Shown: positions 14,423-23,025 of the stretch, one piece after another
Numbering within the stretch: position 1 is the stretch's first letter
Layout: each line of letters opens with the position of its first letter
Source of the DNA: Legionellales bacterium
Lineage (GTDB): Bacteria; Pseudomonadota; Gammaproteobacteria; Berkiellales; Berkiellaceae
Direction of reading: 5' to 3'
Length of the DNA stretch: 41,469 bases
NCBI GenBank assembly: GCA_947475765.1
Contig: CANJMM010000014.1
Span: forward strand, 1-41,469
Program-made: the position numbers and the translations under genes
Notes under the pieces: model-generated
Database searches by the model: none
The model's input: the letters and a program-made list of their open reading frames with translations, nothing else
What the model was told of the DNA's origin: nothing

Positions 14423-15794
14423 TAATGGCTAAAGCCTTCAGTAAGTTTAAGGCTTCATTTAGCTGATAATCGTTATTATGCTCACTACTATTCTCTTTTA
14501 TATTCTCTTTTATATTATCTTTTATATTATCTTTAAGATTATTTTTATTATCCCCCTCTTCAGATGAAAGGAGATCAACGGGGGCGCTTTCTTCTGCCAA
14601 TTGTTTCTTGGCATCAAGATGGCCTTTAAGATCTTTTTCTTTTAAGCCCATGAGCTGAGAGAAATCATCTTCTTTTTTGCCAGGCATTTTTAAATCTTCT
14701 ACGATAATATCAGGAGAAATACCTTTGGCTTGAATAGAGCGGCCATTGGGCGTGTAATAAAGTGCCGTGGTTAATTTTAAGCCATAATTATCTTTTAGGG
14801 GTAAGACGGTTTGTACCGAGCCTTTACCAAAAGATTGGGTGCCCATGATAACTGCACGGCTATGATCTTGTAAGGCACCGGCCACAATTTCAGAAGCAGA
14901 GGCTGAACCGCCATTTATAAGCACGACAATGGGGGCGCCATTTAACATGTCTCCATCATGGGCACGTTCTTTGAGTTCAGACTTCGCTAAGCGGCCTTGT
15001 GTATAAACAATTAGGCCATCATATTTTAATTTTTTTCTATCTAAAAAGGCATCTGCGACTTTGATGGAAGCTTCTAATATACCACCGGGATTATTTCGTA
15101 GGTCTAAAATAAGGCCTTTGAGCACATTGTCTTTGGCTTCTTGACGGAGTTTTTTGACCCCTTCAATTAATTCTTCTCCTGTGGCACTTTGGAACTGTGA
15201 TAGTCTGACGTAGCCATAAGTCGTGTCAAGCATTTTTGTTTTAATGCTTTTAACTCGAATAATATCGCGGGCAACACTGATTTTAAGCGGTTTGGTCTCG
15301 TGCTTTCTTAAAATGGTTAAGAGTATTTTGCTGCCTGGTGCCCCGCGCATGAATTCAACGGCTTTTTTTAAAGATAGGCCTTTAACAGGGGTATCATCTA
15401 AGCGAATGATCATGTCTCCCGCTAAGATACCGGCTTTTTTAGCAGGGGTATCATCGATGGGGCTAATCACGCGAATAAAGCCATCTTCCAGGGTAACTTC
15501 AATGCCCAGGCCCCCAAATTTACCACTGGTGCTAATTTTAAGATCTTGAAAATCTTCTGGATCGAGAAAAGAAGAGTGAGGATCAAGGCCAGATAACATG
15601 CCATGAATGGCACTTTCAAATAGCTGCTTATCTTCAATAGGGCTCACATAGTAATTTCGAATGCTTTCAATGACAGCAGAAAAACGCTGTAAATCTTCAA
15701 GAGGCAAAGTTTCTTTTTTGCTTTTTTCACTGGCATAGCAAGGCGCACTGAATAAAATAAAGCCTAAAATTAAGCTAGGTAATGATTGTTTCAT
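14406..15794 (-). CDS. ctpA: S41 C-terminal processing peptidase (CtpA-like)
   Basis: This 462-residue protein has a signal peptide at residues 1-21 (ending CYA), so it is periplasmic. It has a PDZ domain at about 85-170 (GLGIEVTLEDG, then PAKKAGILAGDMI) and the S41 catalytic core with Ser in GGSASASE and Lys in SFGKGSVQ forming the Ser/Lys dyad. It should trim C termini of periplasmic proteins and help cell-wall turnover. The C-terminal tail is low-complexity and contains four copies of a four-residue IK(D/E)N repeat. It is the third gene of gpmI-envC-ctpA, starting three bases after the envC stop, an order conserved in many gammaproteobacteria. Confidence 0.95.
   Translation of the reverse strand: MKQSLPSLILGFILFSAPCYASEKSKKETLPLEDLQRFSAVIESIRNYYVSPIEDKQLFESAIHGMLSGLDPHSSFLDPEDFQDLKISTSGKFGGLGIEVTLEDGFIRVISPIDDTPAKKAGILAGDMIIRLDDTPVKGLSLKKAVEFMRGAPGSKILLTILRKHETKPLKISVARDIIRVKSIKTKMLDTTYGYVRLSQFQSATGEELIEGVKKLRQEAKDNVLKGLILDLRNNPGGILEASIKVADAFLDRKKLKYDGLIVYTQGRLAKSELKERAHDGDMLNGAPIVVLINGGSASASEIVAGALQDHSRAVIMGTQSFGKGSVQTVLPLKDNYGLKLTTALYYTPNGRSIQAKGISPDIIVEDLKMPGKKEDDFSQLMGLKEKDLKGHLDAKKQLAEESAPVDLLSSEEGDNKNNLKDNIKDNIKENIKENSSEHNNDYQLNEALNLLKALAIIKSAS
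14490..14537 (-). repeat. 12-bp tandem repeat inside ctpA
   Basis: Four consecutive 12-base units, ATTCTCTTTTAT twice, then ATTATCTTTTAT and ATTATCTTTAAG on the plus strand, encode the repeated tetrapeptide IK(D/E)N in the tail of CtpA. Because the unit is a multiple of three, gain or loss of copies would keep the frame and change only the tail length. Confidence 0.9.
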
Positions 15795-15797
15795 AAA

Positions 15798-16943
15798 TTA
15801 TCCTTGTAAAAACCACCGATGGGCATCCACCGGTTTTCCGTCCTTTCTGATCTCAAAGTATAAACCGGGATCTTTCCTTCCGCCGCTTATTCCTACACGA
15901 GAAATCATTTCTCCTGCGCCCACCCAATCCCCTGCAGATTTATATAGTAGTTGATTGTTGCCATATAAGCTCATATAGCCTGCGCCATGATCGACAATTA
16001 ATAATAATCCTAAGCCTTTGAGCCATTGAGCAAACACCACGCGTCCAGGAAAAACAGAAAAGACTTCTGTGCCTTCTTTGGCACATAAAAACAAATTTTT
16101 TCCTGGCGTAAAATTTAAGTTAGGTTTTTTAAGCGGAGAATGAAGCTTACCTAACATTTTAGGAAATTGGCTGTCTTTGGGAGAGGAAAATTTTCCTACA
16201 GACTGAATCCGTTTTTGTAATTTTTTAAACAGCGTTTCTAATTCTTTTTCTTGTTGCTTTAACGATCCCAGTTGATGTTTGTTTTTATGCATTTCAAGCT
16301 GTAATTTTTCTAGGGCGCGTGCACGCTCGGAATATTCAGATTTGAGCAAGTTGGCTTTTTCATCGTGATTGAGCTTTAAGCGCTCAAGCAAAGTCGATTC
16401 TTTGCTTAATAATTTTTCTTGGGCAAACAAAAATTGAAGCTTGTTTACCAGGTTATGAATGTAATCGGCTCTTGCCGCATCAAAATAATCGTAGTACTTT
16501 GTTAAACGAGCATGTTCACTTCTAGGGGGCTGGTTAAAAATCAATTTCCACCGTTCGGTTTTGTAGGTTTTAAATTTATTCAATAACTGTTCTTTTAAGT
16601 GGGCTTGTTGGCTACTATGACGCGTTTTCAGTGAGTCGATATTTTGAGACAGTAAAATAATATGGTGATTTTTGTCTTGAAGTTTTTGTTTTAACTGTTT
16701 CAGCTGCGTGGCATTTTTATCTATGTCTGTTTCGATTTTTGAGACCGTTTGAATATGCTTTGAAGCATGAGCTTGCTGAGAAGACAGTTTATTTTGCAAC
16801 TGATGAATAGACGTTTTGACTTTTTTGATAGAGTCATTTATTTTTTGGGGGTCTTCTGCTTCAGCGGGTTTTGCATAGGCTTTTACCGTAAAAAAAAGCA
16901 AGCACAAAAAAAAGACAAAAGCTTGGTTCATCGTTTTTTTCAT
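15798..16943 (-). CDS. envC: Murein hydrolase activator EnvC (coiled coil plus degenerate LytM/M23 domain)
   Basis: This 381-residue protein has a signal peptide at 1-24 (ending in the AYA sequence), a long coiled coil (about 30-255, heptads rich in Lys, Gln and Leu), and a C-terminal LytM domain with VVFAQWLKGLGLLLIVDHG, SLYGNNQLLY and LYFEIRKDGKPVD. The LytM zinc ligands are incomplete, as in E. coli EnvC, which activates the amidases AmiA and AmiB at the septum instead of cutting peptidoglycan itself. Its ATG overlaps the gpmI stop by four bases, and ctpA follows after three bases. Confidence 0.94.
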   Translation of the reverse strand: MKKTMNQAFVFFLCLLFFTVKAYAKPAEAEDPQKINDSIKKVKTSIHQLQNKLSSQQAHASKHIQTVSKIETDIDKNATQLKQLKQKLQDKNHHIILLSQNIDSLKTRHSSQQAHLKEQLLNKFKTYKTERWKLIFNQPPRSEHARLTKYYDYFDAARADYIHNLVNKLQFLFAQEKLLSKESTLLERLKLNHDEKANLLKSEYSERARALEKLQLEMHKNKHQLGSLKQQEKELETLFKKLQKRIQSVGKFSSPKDSQFPKMLGKLHSPLKKPNLNFTPGKNLFLCAKEGTEVFSVFPGRVVFAQWLKGLGLLLIVDHGAGYMSLYGNNQLLYKSAGDWVGAGEMISRVGISGGRKDPGLYFEIRKDGKPVDAHRWFLQG

Positions 16944-18550
16944 GAGCTTTCCTGTGCTTCTATCCAGTGAATTAAATTTTTGCCGGTCATTTCAGTCGGA
17001 ATAGGCAGATTCAAGAGCGTTAACAGCGTAGGGGCAATATCAGCCAGCGTCCCGATTTGTTCAAGATGACCGAGCTCAGCTGCACGCGAGCCAATATATA
17101 AACAGGGCACCAAAGATAAAGTATGTGCGGTATGGGGTTGGTGGGTGATAGCATCTTGCATACATTCTGCATTACCATGATCGGCCGTTATCAAGGCACA
17201 GCCCGCTACTTTTTTTAAGGCAGAAACAATTTTGCCTAAACACGCATCTAATACTTCGATGGCTTGAATAGTTGCCGCTAAATTACCCGTATGGCCCACC
17301 ATGTCGGCATTGGCAAAATTGCAAATAATCACATCATAAGTTTGGGCCAGGATGTGTGTAACAACCTGTTCGGTTACGATATGGGCGTTCATTTCTGGCT
17401 GCAGATCGTAAGTGGCTACTTTGGGGGAGGGGATCATGATACGGGTTTCGCCTTCATAGGGTTTTTCTACCCCGCCATTAAAAAAGAAGGTCACATGCGC
17501 ATATTTTTCAGTTTCGGCTATTCGAAGTTGGGTCATATGATTATCTTGTAAAATTTGACCCAGTAAAGCCGTATGCGTTTTAGGGGGATAAATCGTTTGC
17601 GTCTGGCTATTTTTTTGGTATTCTGTTAGGGTGACAAAATCAATTTGATTTGGGCTAAGTGTGCGCTTAAAAGCCTTAAAGTCAGGATCGGTAAAAACAG
17701 TGGTTAAGGCCCTGGCCCTATCGGCTCTAAAATTTAAATATAAAACCGTATCATTAGGCTGAATACAAAGCGGTTGATCCGTGTTTGTTTTGACAATACA
17801 AGAAGGCGTGACAAATTCATCGCTTTCATTTCTGTCATAGGCTGCTAATAAAGCCGCTTTTGCACTGGGGTAAGTATATTCTGCTTGGCCATCTTGAATG
17901 GCACGATAGGCTTTTTCTACTCGTTCCCATCGACTGTCTCTGTCCATGGCAAAATAACGGCCACTAATGCTTGCAATTTGCCCAGATCCTAAGGCCTGAA
18001 AAAGCGCCTCCGCTTTTTCTATAGACGCAAGCGCGCTTTTAGGCGGGGTATCTCGGCCATCTAAGAAAGCATGCAAATAAATAGAGGTTATATTGGCTTG
18101 ATGGGCCAGTTTTATGGCCGCGAATAAGTGATCTTCATGAGAATGCACCCCACCTGGAGAGAGCAAACCAAAAATATGTAAAGCATGTTTATTTTGAGCA
18201 AGTAAACTAAAAGTATTTTTAACAACAGCTTCTTGGGCAAAAGCCCCAGAAGCCATATCGTTAGTAATACGCGTGAGTTCTTGGGCAATGATTCGCCCCG
18301 ACCCTAAGGTTAAGTGCCCCACTTCTGAATTGCCCATTTGCCCATCTGGTAACCCCACTCTTTGTCCAGAGGCATCTAATAAAGTATGAGGACAAGTGTG
18401 CCAAAGCTTTGTCCAGTTAGGTTTGTTGGCTTGATTGATTGCGTCAAAAGCATTATGGCCTTCAGGAGATTCAGCTCCCCAGCCATCTAATATAAACAGG
18501 CAAACGGGTTTTGGGCGTGTATTGGGCGGGGTATTTTTAATCTTTATCAT
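16940..18550 (-). CDS. gpmI: 2,3-bisphosphoglycerate-independent phosphoglycerate mutase
   Basis: This 536-residue protein is slightly longer than the usual 510-515. It has the metal-binding start CLFILDGWG, the phosphorylated Ser75 in DGQMGNSEVGH, HAFLDGRDTPP, SGRYFAMDRD, YLNFRADRAR, FFNGGVEKPYEGE and the terminal metal site ADHGNAE. It interconverts 3- and 2-phosphoglycerate using two manganese ions. The first 14 residues are an extension before the conserved core. It is the first gene of the gpmI-envC-ctpA operon; the promoter should lie in the 164-base divergent gap up to the rhodanese gene. Confidence 0.97.
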   Translation of the reverse strand: MIKIKNTPPNTRPKPVCLFILDGWGAESPEGHNAFDAINQANKPNWTKLWHTCPHTLLDASGQRVGLPDGQMGNSEVGHLTLGSGRIIAQELTRITNDMASGAFAQEAVVKNTFSLLAQNKHALHIFGLLSPGGVHSHEDHLFAAIKLAHQANITSIYLHAFLDGRDTPPKSALASIEKAEALFQALGSGQIASISGRYFAMDRDSRWERVEKAYRAIQDGQAEYTYPSAKAALLAAYDRNESDEFVTPSCIVKTNTDQPLCIQPNDTVLYLNFRADRARALTTVFTDPDFKAFKRTLSPNQIDFVTLTEYQKNSQTQTIYPPKTHTALLGQILQDNHMTQLRIAETEKYAHVTFFFNGGVEKPYEGETRIMIPSPKVATYDLQPEMNAHIVTEQVVTHILAQTYDVIICNFANADMVGHTGNLAATIQAIEVLDACLGKIVSALKKVAGCALITADHGNAECMQDAITHQPHTAHTLSLVPCLYIGSRAAELGHLEQIGTLADIAPTLLTLLNLPIPTEMTGKNLIHWIEAQESS

Positions 18551-18665
18551 AGTGGCTGAATTACTCTTATTCTTGATCTTGTTCTTATTTTTATTTTTAA
18601 ATTAGGATTTATTTAAACTTAAGGCATATTTTACCTAGGAAATAGTGTTAAGGCGATGGTCTGTG

Positions 18666-18671
18666 TATAAT
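18666..18671 (+). promoter_or_regulatory. Possible -10 box upstream of the yibN-secB-gpsA unit
   Basis: A perfect TATAAT lies 44 bases before the rhodanese start in the divergent gap to gpmI. The expected -35 position holds only a weak TAGTGT. The gap otherwise shows only A/T-rich sequence. Confidence 0.4.
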
Positions 18672-18714
18672 TCTCATTATAAAATAGAATAAAAATCAAA
18701 GAGGTTAAGCAGTG

Positions 18715-19143
18715 ATGAATGACATAATCGCGTTTCTTACGCAGCATTGGATGCTAACGGCAGGGTTTGCTAGCTTAGTGGTGGCTTTATTGATTAATGA
18801 AATGCGGCATTTTAGTGCGTGCCAGGCTTATACGCCTCAAGAAGTGGTGAATCAAATGAATCATCACAAAGCCAAGTTAATCGACTGTCGAGAGCCGGCC
18901 GCTTTTCAGGCAGGACATATATTAGGCGCTGTAAATATACCCAAGTTAAAATTTCAAGACAGTCAGGGTATGCTAAGCGTAACTCAGTTTCAGCATAAGG
19001 CCGTGATTGTTATTTGCCATCAGGGTACCGATAGCCCAAAGATAGCAACAAAATTGCATAAAGCTGGATTCAAGGAAGTCGCCATACTAGAAGGCGGTCT
19101 TCAGGCCTGGAAAAAAGAAGGCTTACCAATAGAGCGAAGTTAG
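18715..19143 (+). CDS. yibN: Membrane-anchored rhodanese-like protein (YibN-type)
   Basis: This protein has about 142 residues. I prefer the ATG at 18715 over the GTG directly before it, since AGAGG lies at suitable spacing. An N-terminal hydrophobic anchor (about 12-28) precedes a rhodanese domain with LIDCREPAAFQAGHILGAVNIP and VIVICHQGTDSPKIA, where Cys in the active-site loop (ICHQG) is present. YibN commonly stands directly upstream of secB in gammaproteobacteria, and that order is kept here without the usual grxC. It may transfer sulfane sulfur at the membrane; recent work links YibN to the Sec translocon, but its role here is inferred. Confidence 0.88.
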   Translation: MNDIIAFLTQHWMLTAGFASLVVALLINEMRHFSACQAYTPQEVVNQMNHHKAKLIDCREPAAFQAGHILGAVNIPKLKFQDSQGMLSVTQFQHKAVIVICHQGTDSPKIATKLHKAGFKEVAILEGGLQAWKKEGLPIERS

Positions 19144-19198
19144 TCTAGGATATATAAGATAGAATAAAATAAAATTAAATAAAATAAAGGAAATGATG

Positions 19199-19657
19199 AT
19201 GAGCGATGCAGATAAAGCCCCAGAAATGAATTTTGTGATTCAACGTATTTATGTCAAAGATGCGTCTTTTGAAGCGCCACATGCCCCTCAAATTTTCAAA
19301 GAAGAATGGAAGCCTGAAGTCAATGTCGACTTGCAAACTAAAACCAATGTCTTAGAAGAAAACATTCATGAAGTCGTGTTACACCTGACTGTCACCGTCA
19401 AAATGGGCGAGAAAACGGCTTTCTTGGTCGAAACCCAACAAGCAGGTATTTTTACCATTAAAGGCTTTCCAAAAGAGCAAACCAATCAAGCTTTAGGGGC
19501 CATGTGTCCTACTATTTTATATCCTTATGCACGTGAGACCATTTCAGATTTGGTCACCCGAGGCGGCTTTCCGCAATTATTGTTAGCGCCCGTTAATTTT
19601 GATGCATTATACCTCCAGCATCAAAGTCAAGAAAAAGAGAAACAAAACGCCAAGTGA
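19199..19657 (+). CDS. secB: Protein-export chaperone SecB
   Basis: SecB-type protein with [19 protein letters not shown] near the N terminus, followed by [64 protein letters not shown] segments read as shorter conserved blocks. Three ATG codons occur in a row frame (19193, 19196, 19199). AAAGG lies only two bases before the first but eight before the third, so the third is preferred, giving 152 residues. The tetrameric chaperone holds preproteins unfolded and passes them to SecA. Its stop overlaps the GTG of gpsA. Confidence 0.97.
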   Translation: MSDADKAPEMNFVIQRIYVKDASFEAPHAPQIFKEEWKPEVNVDLQTKTNVLEENIHEVVLHLTVTVKMGEKTAFLVETQQAGIFTIKGFPKEQTNQALGAMCPTILYPYARETISDLVTRGGFPQLLLAPVNFDALYLQHQSQEKEKQNAK

Positions 19658-20667
19658 AGTCACCAAAATCTAGCCCTATAGCGATACTCGGCGCAGGCTC
19701 TTGGGGCACTGCGCTGGCTATTCACTTAGCTAAAAATCATAATTCGGTGGTCTTATGGGATGTAGATGCCTCAAATATTGCCGCCATGCGCGAGCAGGGG
19801 GTAAATCAACGCTATCTCCCAGATATTATTTTACCGAAGAATATTCAGTTTGAATCTGATTTAAGAAAACTCAACTCTATTCAAGATATTTTAATCGTTG
19901 TGCCCAGCCATGCTTTGTTAAGCTTGTTAACCAAAATATCTGAACTTTGGGATAAAAATAGCCTCAGAATTTTGTTGGCCACCAAAGGCTTTATGCCAGA
20001 TACAGCCGAATTTTTAAGTGAGTCGGTAAACAAAGTGTTGGGTAGCATGCTGCCCATGGGGGTGATTTCTGGACCCAGTTTTGCCAAAGAGGTGGCAAGC
20101 GGCTTGCCTACGGCAGTGACCATTGCCTCAAAAAACTCCTTATTTTTAGAGGATATGCAGGCACGATTTCATGGTTTATCTTTTCGCGCGTATACCTCTT
20201 CTGATTTAATTGGTGTTCAGTTTGGCGGTGCCGTCAAAAATGTGTTGGCTTTAGCGGTGGGCATGTCTGATGGCATGGGATATGGCGCCAATGCTCGAGC
20301 GGCGCTGATTGCACGAGGCTTGGCAGAAATGATGCGTTTGGGTGCAAAGTTAGGCGCTAAACCAGAAACCTTAATGGGACTCTCAGGTTTGGGGGATTTG
20401 GTGTTAACGTGTACAGACGATCAATCTAGAAATCGTCGTATGGGTTTAAAATTAGGCCAAGGTCAAGATATTGCGAGCATTGAGCAAGAAATTGGTCAGA
20501 TCATTGAGGGCAAACAAAATGCCAATTTAGTGTGTTTGTTGGCGAAAAAGCATCAAGTAGACATGCCTATTTGTCAGATTATTCAGAATGTCTTGGTTGG
20601 ACAACTTACGGCAAAGGAGGCGGTAAATGCATTATTGCTTAGGCCCAGTAAAACAGAAGAAGCTTAA
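19654..20667 (+). CDS. gpsA: NAD(P)-dependent glycerol-3-phosphate dehydrogenase
   Basis: This 337-residue protein has the dinucleotide-binding motif GAGSWGT (13-19), [14 protein letters not shown], the catalytic-lysine region [14 protein letters not shown], and [10 protein letters not shown]. It reduces dihydroxyacetone phosphate to glycerol-3-phosphate for phospholipid synthesis. The start is a GTG overlapping the secB stop by four bases, so it is translationally coupled; secB-gpsA is a standard gammaproteobacterial pair. The 3' end overlaps the next gene by 41 bases. Confidence 0.97.
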   Translation: MKSPKSSPIAILGAGSWGTALAIHLAKNHNSVVLWDVDASNIAAMREQGVNQRYLPDIILPKNIQFESDLRKLNSIQDILIVVPSHALLSLLTKISELWDKNSLRILLATKGFMPDTAEFLSESVNKVLGSMLPMGVISGPSFAKEVASGLPTAVTIASKNSLFLEDMQARFHGLSFRAYTSSDLIGVQFGGAVKNVLALAVGMSDGMGYGANARAALIARGLAEMMRLGAKLGAKPETLMGLSGLGDLVLTCTDDQSRNRRMGLKLGQGQDIASIEQEIGQIIEGKQNANLVCLLAKKHQVDMPICQIIQNVLVGQLTAKEAVNALLLRPSKTEEA

Positions 20668-21241
20668 GCTGATTTATACCAAATTTTTACTCTGTGGTAG
20701 TTTAGTCTTCATGCTTGCCGACTCAGGCTTAGCTAAAACAAATATTTATAAACAAGTGACGCCAGAGGGGCAAGTCGAGTATTCCGATCAGCCTGCTCAA
20801 AATAGCACAGAGATCTTGTTGCCTCAAATACAAATTAATCCCGCTATTTTGCCTAAAACGGCTTCCCCCTCTAGCACACCAGAATCAGTAGACTCAGTAG
20901 AATCAACAGGGCGCGCCAGCGAAGCACAAAAATCAAGCAAAATCCAAGTGAGCATTAGCATTAGCTCTCCTATTGAGCAGCAATTTTTTATTTCAGCCAT
21001 AACAGAAGTGCCGGTTGCCTTAGTGGTCCAACCAGCACTTAGCCCTACGCAAAAAATTAAAATACTCTTAGATAATCAACCCTATGGCGAACCGAGTCAT
21101 GCCTTGAATCTGACTTTAAAAAATGTAGAAAGAGGCTCGCATGAACTTAAGGCGATTATCATAGAAGACAATAATCAAATTATTGCCAGCTCAGCGCCAG
21201 TGACTTTTTATCAGCAGCGTCAGCAAATAAAAAAGCCTTAA
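20627..21241 (+). CDS. Secreted DUF4124-domain protein
   Basis: This 204-residue protein starts at an ATG inside gpsA with a near-perfect AAAGGAGG ribosome-binding site, so the 41-base overlap looks real. The N terminus has a short charged stretch, then a hydrophobic signal segment (about 18-35, ending GLA). KTNIYKQVTPEGQVEYSD is the typical DUF4124 start seen in many periplasmic proteins. A Ser/Pro/Thr-rich linker (about 80-110) leads to a C-terminal beta domain that resembles an immunoglobulin-like module. Function unknown, probably periplasmic and envelope-related. Confidence 0.82.
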   Translation: MHYCLGPVKQKKLKLIYTKFLLCGSLVFMLADSGLAKTNIYKQVTPEGQVEYSDQPAQNSTEILLPQIQINPAILPKTASPSSTPESVDSVESTGRASEAQKSSKIQVSISISSPIEQQFFISAITEVPVALVVQPALSPTQKIKILLDNQPYGEPSHALNLTLKNVERGSHELKAIIIEDNNQIIASSAPVTFYQQRQQIKKP

Positions 21242-21257
21242 TTTAATATAAGTTAAG

Positions 21258-21797
21258 TTAATTTGTGGTATTTTGCATGGTGATTTTACCTGTGGTCGAA
21301 TTATAGTAAATCACCTCGTTAGTTTTTCTAACTTGAAACTGGCATTCATGATCAGACAAAGCTTTGGCACAAATATCCCCATTTTGACATTCGCCTTTGT
21401 TATCTGCTGCAATCACGTTGTAATTTTTTTCACTCATTAATTTATGAAATATTTGACCGCAGGCATCGTGGCCTATAGCGCCTTTGTTGCTGATTTCAGA
21501 TAATTTTGTTTTGCCATCTGCAGAAATGCCGGTAGGCCAACCCAGATCATTAAAAGCCGTATCGCCTATTCCTTTGCCACTTAAATCTAAAAATTCTTTA
21601 TTATCAGCCAAAATTTCCCATTTAGCATGTGCTGCATTTAAGGCAGAGCTGAGTGCTTTTCCAGTTTGTTGTGATAGAGCATATCGAGGATTATTTTTGG
21701 CGACCCATTTAGGGTAAGCAATGGCACAAATGGCAACCAGGGCAATGCCCACAACAAACCATTCAGTCCAAGATAAGTGTTTAGTAGGTGTGCTCAT
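21258..21797 (-). CDS. Type IV pilin-like protein with an atypical N terminus
   Basis: This 179-residue protein has a short basic leader (MSTPTKH), then LSWTEWFVVGIALVAICAIAYPKW: a hydrophobic helix with Glu near its start and Pro near residue 29, placed as Glu5 and Pro22 are in type IV pilins. The normal prepilin cleavage Gly is absent (His-Leu or Leu-Ser at the expected site), so processing by PilD is doubtful. The globular part has four or more Cys and ends with a YYNSTTGKITM beta hairpin, common in minor pilins and pseudopilins. It stands alone, convergent with the DUF4124 gene. It could be a minor pilin, a pseudopilin or simply a membrane-anchored protein. Confidence 0.6.
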   Translation of the reverse strand: MSTPTKHLSWTEWFVVGIALVAICAIAYPKWVAKNNPRYALSQQTGKALSSALNAAHAKWEILADNKEFLDLSGKGIGDTAFNDLGWPTGISADGKTKLSEISNKGAIGHDACGQIFHKLMSEKNYNVIAADNKGECQNGDICAKALSDHECQFQVRKTNEVIYYNSTTGKITMQNTTN

Positions 21798-22023
21798 AAG
21801 TTATTCCTGTCAAAAATAAATAAATAATATAAATAATATAAATAATATAAATTAGTTTAATTAAGTATAAATAAGTATAGACAGAAATCCGTCACTTGTA
21901 GCCACCTATCAAATTATCAAATTATCAAATTATCACTTTATTTTCTTGTGTACTGTAAAAATTTCCTGTTTATACCGTCAATTTATTGACGATACAGACA
22001 ATAAGCAAGATCAATTTAACTAA
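21798..22023. repeat. A/T-rich spacer with two short tandem repeats and a 16-bp palindrome
   Basis: Between the divergent pilin-like and L,D-transpeptidase genes lie three copies of the nonamer AAATAATAT (21822-21848), then three and a half copies of the octamer AAATTATC (21907-21934), and a perfect inverted repeat CGTCAAT-TT-ATTGACG (21976-21991). The palindrome is 39 bases from the earliest downstream start and could be an operator. No gene is visible here. Confidence 0.7.
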
Positions 22024-22041
22024 TTGTTTATGGGTAAAGGT

Positions 22042-22974
22042 ATGCAGTTAATTCCTTTTTTTCGTTTTTTTTCTTTAATTTCAGGCTTATTGTTATTTAC
22101 CTTAAGTTGGTGGCCTGCTACCACAGCAGCTTTAACCTTTGATATTCAAGCAGACAAGGATGTGGTAGGGGAAATTCAATATACTCAAGCTTTAGCAGGG
22201 GAAGATTTGGGCGACATTGGTCGGCGCTTTGGTATTGGCACCTATGAAATGATAGAGGCCAATCCAGAGGTGGGCTTTTATACCCCTCAAAAGGCGCAGC
22301 AAATTATTATCCCAACACGTATTATTCTTCCTCCTGGTCCTAGAAAAGGCCTGGTGATTAACTTAGCGGAAATGAGAATTTATTATTTTCACCCCAACAT
22401 GACTCAAGTGAGCACCTATCCTATAGGCATTGGTCAAGATGGCTGGTCTACCCCTATAGGCACAAATAGAATTATCCGTAAACGTAAAGACCCTATTTGG
22501 GTACCGCCAGATTCTATTAGAGAAAATTATGAGCGAGATGGTAAAGAATTGCCGGCACAAATACCAGCAGGCCCCCAAAATCCATTAGGGCCCTATGCTA
22601 TGACAACGGGTTTTGAAAATATTGTCATCCATGGCACCCCTTGGCCTAAAGGGGTTGGGGTGCGCAGCAGTCATGGCTGTATACGCATGAAAAATTCGGA
22701 TATTACAGAGCTGTATGACTTTGTCTCTTTGAATACCCCTGTAAGAATTATTCATCAGGCCCTTAAAGTGGGAAAAATTGGCCAGGATTTATATATAGAA
22801 GCCCATGTGCCTGTAGATGAAAATATTTACCCAGAAACGTTTAGCATTCAAGAACAATTACAAGAAGTGATGAATCGTTATAATCAGGATAAAGTCAGGG
22901 TAAAATGGAATGTGGTTGAGGCCGTTCGGGCTAAAAATTTAGGCTATCCAGAGCCTTTTGGGCAAATAGAGTGA
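22042..22974 (+). CDS. L,D-transpeptidase (YkuD family, ErfK/YbiS-like)
   Basis: I place the start at the ATG at 22042 (MQLIPFFRFF), which gives a clean signal peptide ending near TTA-ALTFD; an ATG at 22030 and a TTG at 22024 are in frame too. A LysM-like segment (DLGDIGRRFGIGTYEMIEAN) precedes the YkuD domain with VINLAEMRIYYF and the catalytic motif IHGTPW followed by SSHGCIRM, where Cys213 is the nucleophile. These periplasmic enzymes form 3-3 peptidoglycan cross-links or attach Braun lipoprotein. The divergent pilin-like gene is probably unrelated. trmL follows 51 bases downstream. Confidence 0.93.
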   Translation: MQLIPFFRFFSLISGLLLFTLSWWPATTAALTFDIQADKDVVGEIQYTQALAGEDLGDIGRRFGIGTYEMIEANPEVGFYTPQKAQQIIIPTRIILPPGPRKGLVINLAEMRIYYFHPNMTQVSTYPIGIGQDGWSTPIGTNRIIRKRKDPIWVPPDSIRENYERDGKELPAQIPAGPQNPLGPYAMTTGFENIVIHGTPWPKGVGVRSSHGCIRMKNSDITELYDFVSLNTPVRIIHQALKVGKIGQDLYIEAHVPVDENIYPETFSIQEQLQEVMNRYNQDKVRVKWNVVEAVRAKNLGYPEPFGQIE

Positions 22975-23025
22975 TGAAATTCAGGTTATAATAGCCTACC
23001 CAATAAGAATACTGGTAAGCCATAT

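Noticed and set aside
21822-21934. Tandem repeats in the pilin-ldt spacer as a small CRISPR array
   Set aside because: Units are 8-9 bases, contiguous and A/T-only, with no unique spacers and no cas genes.
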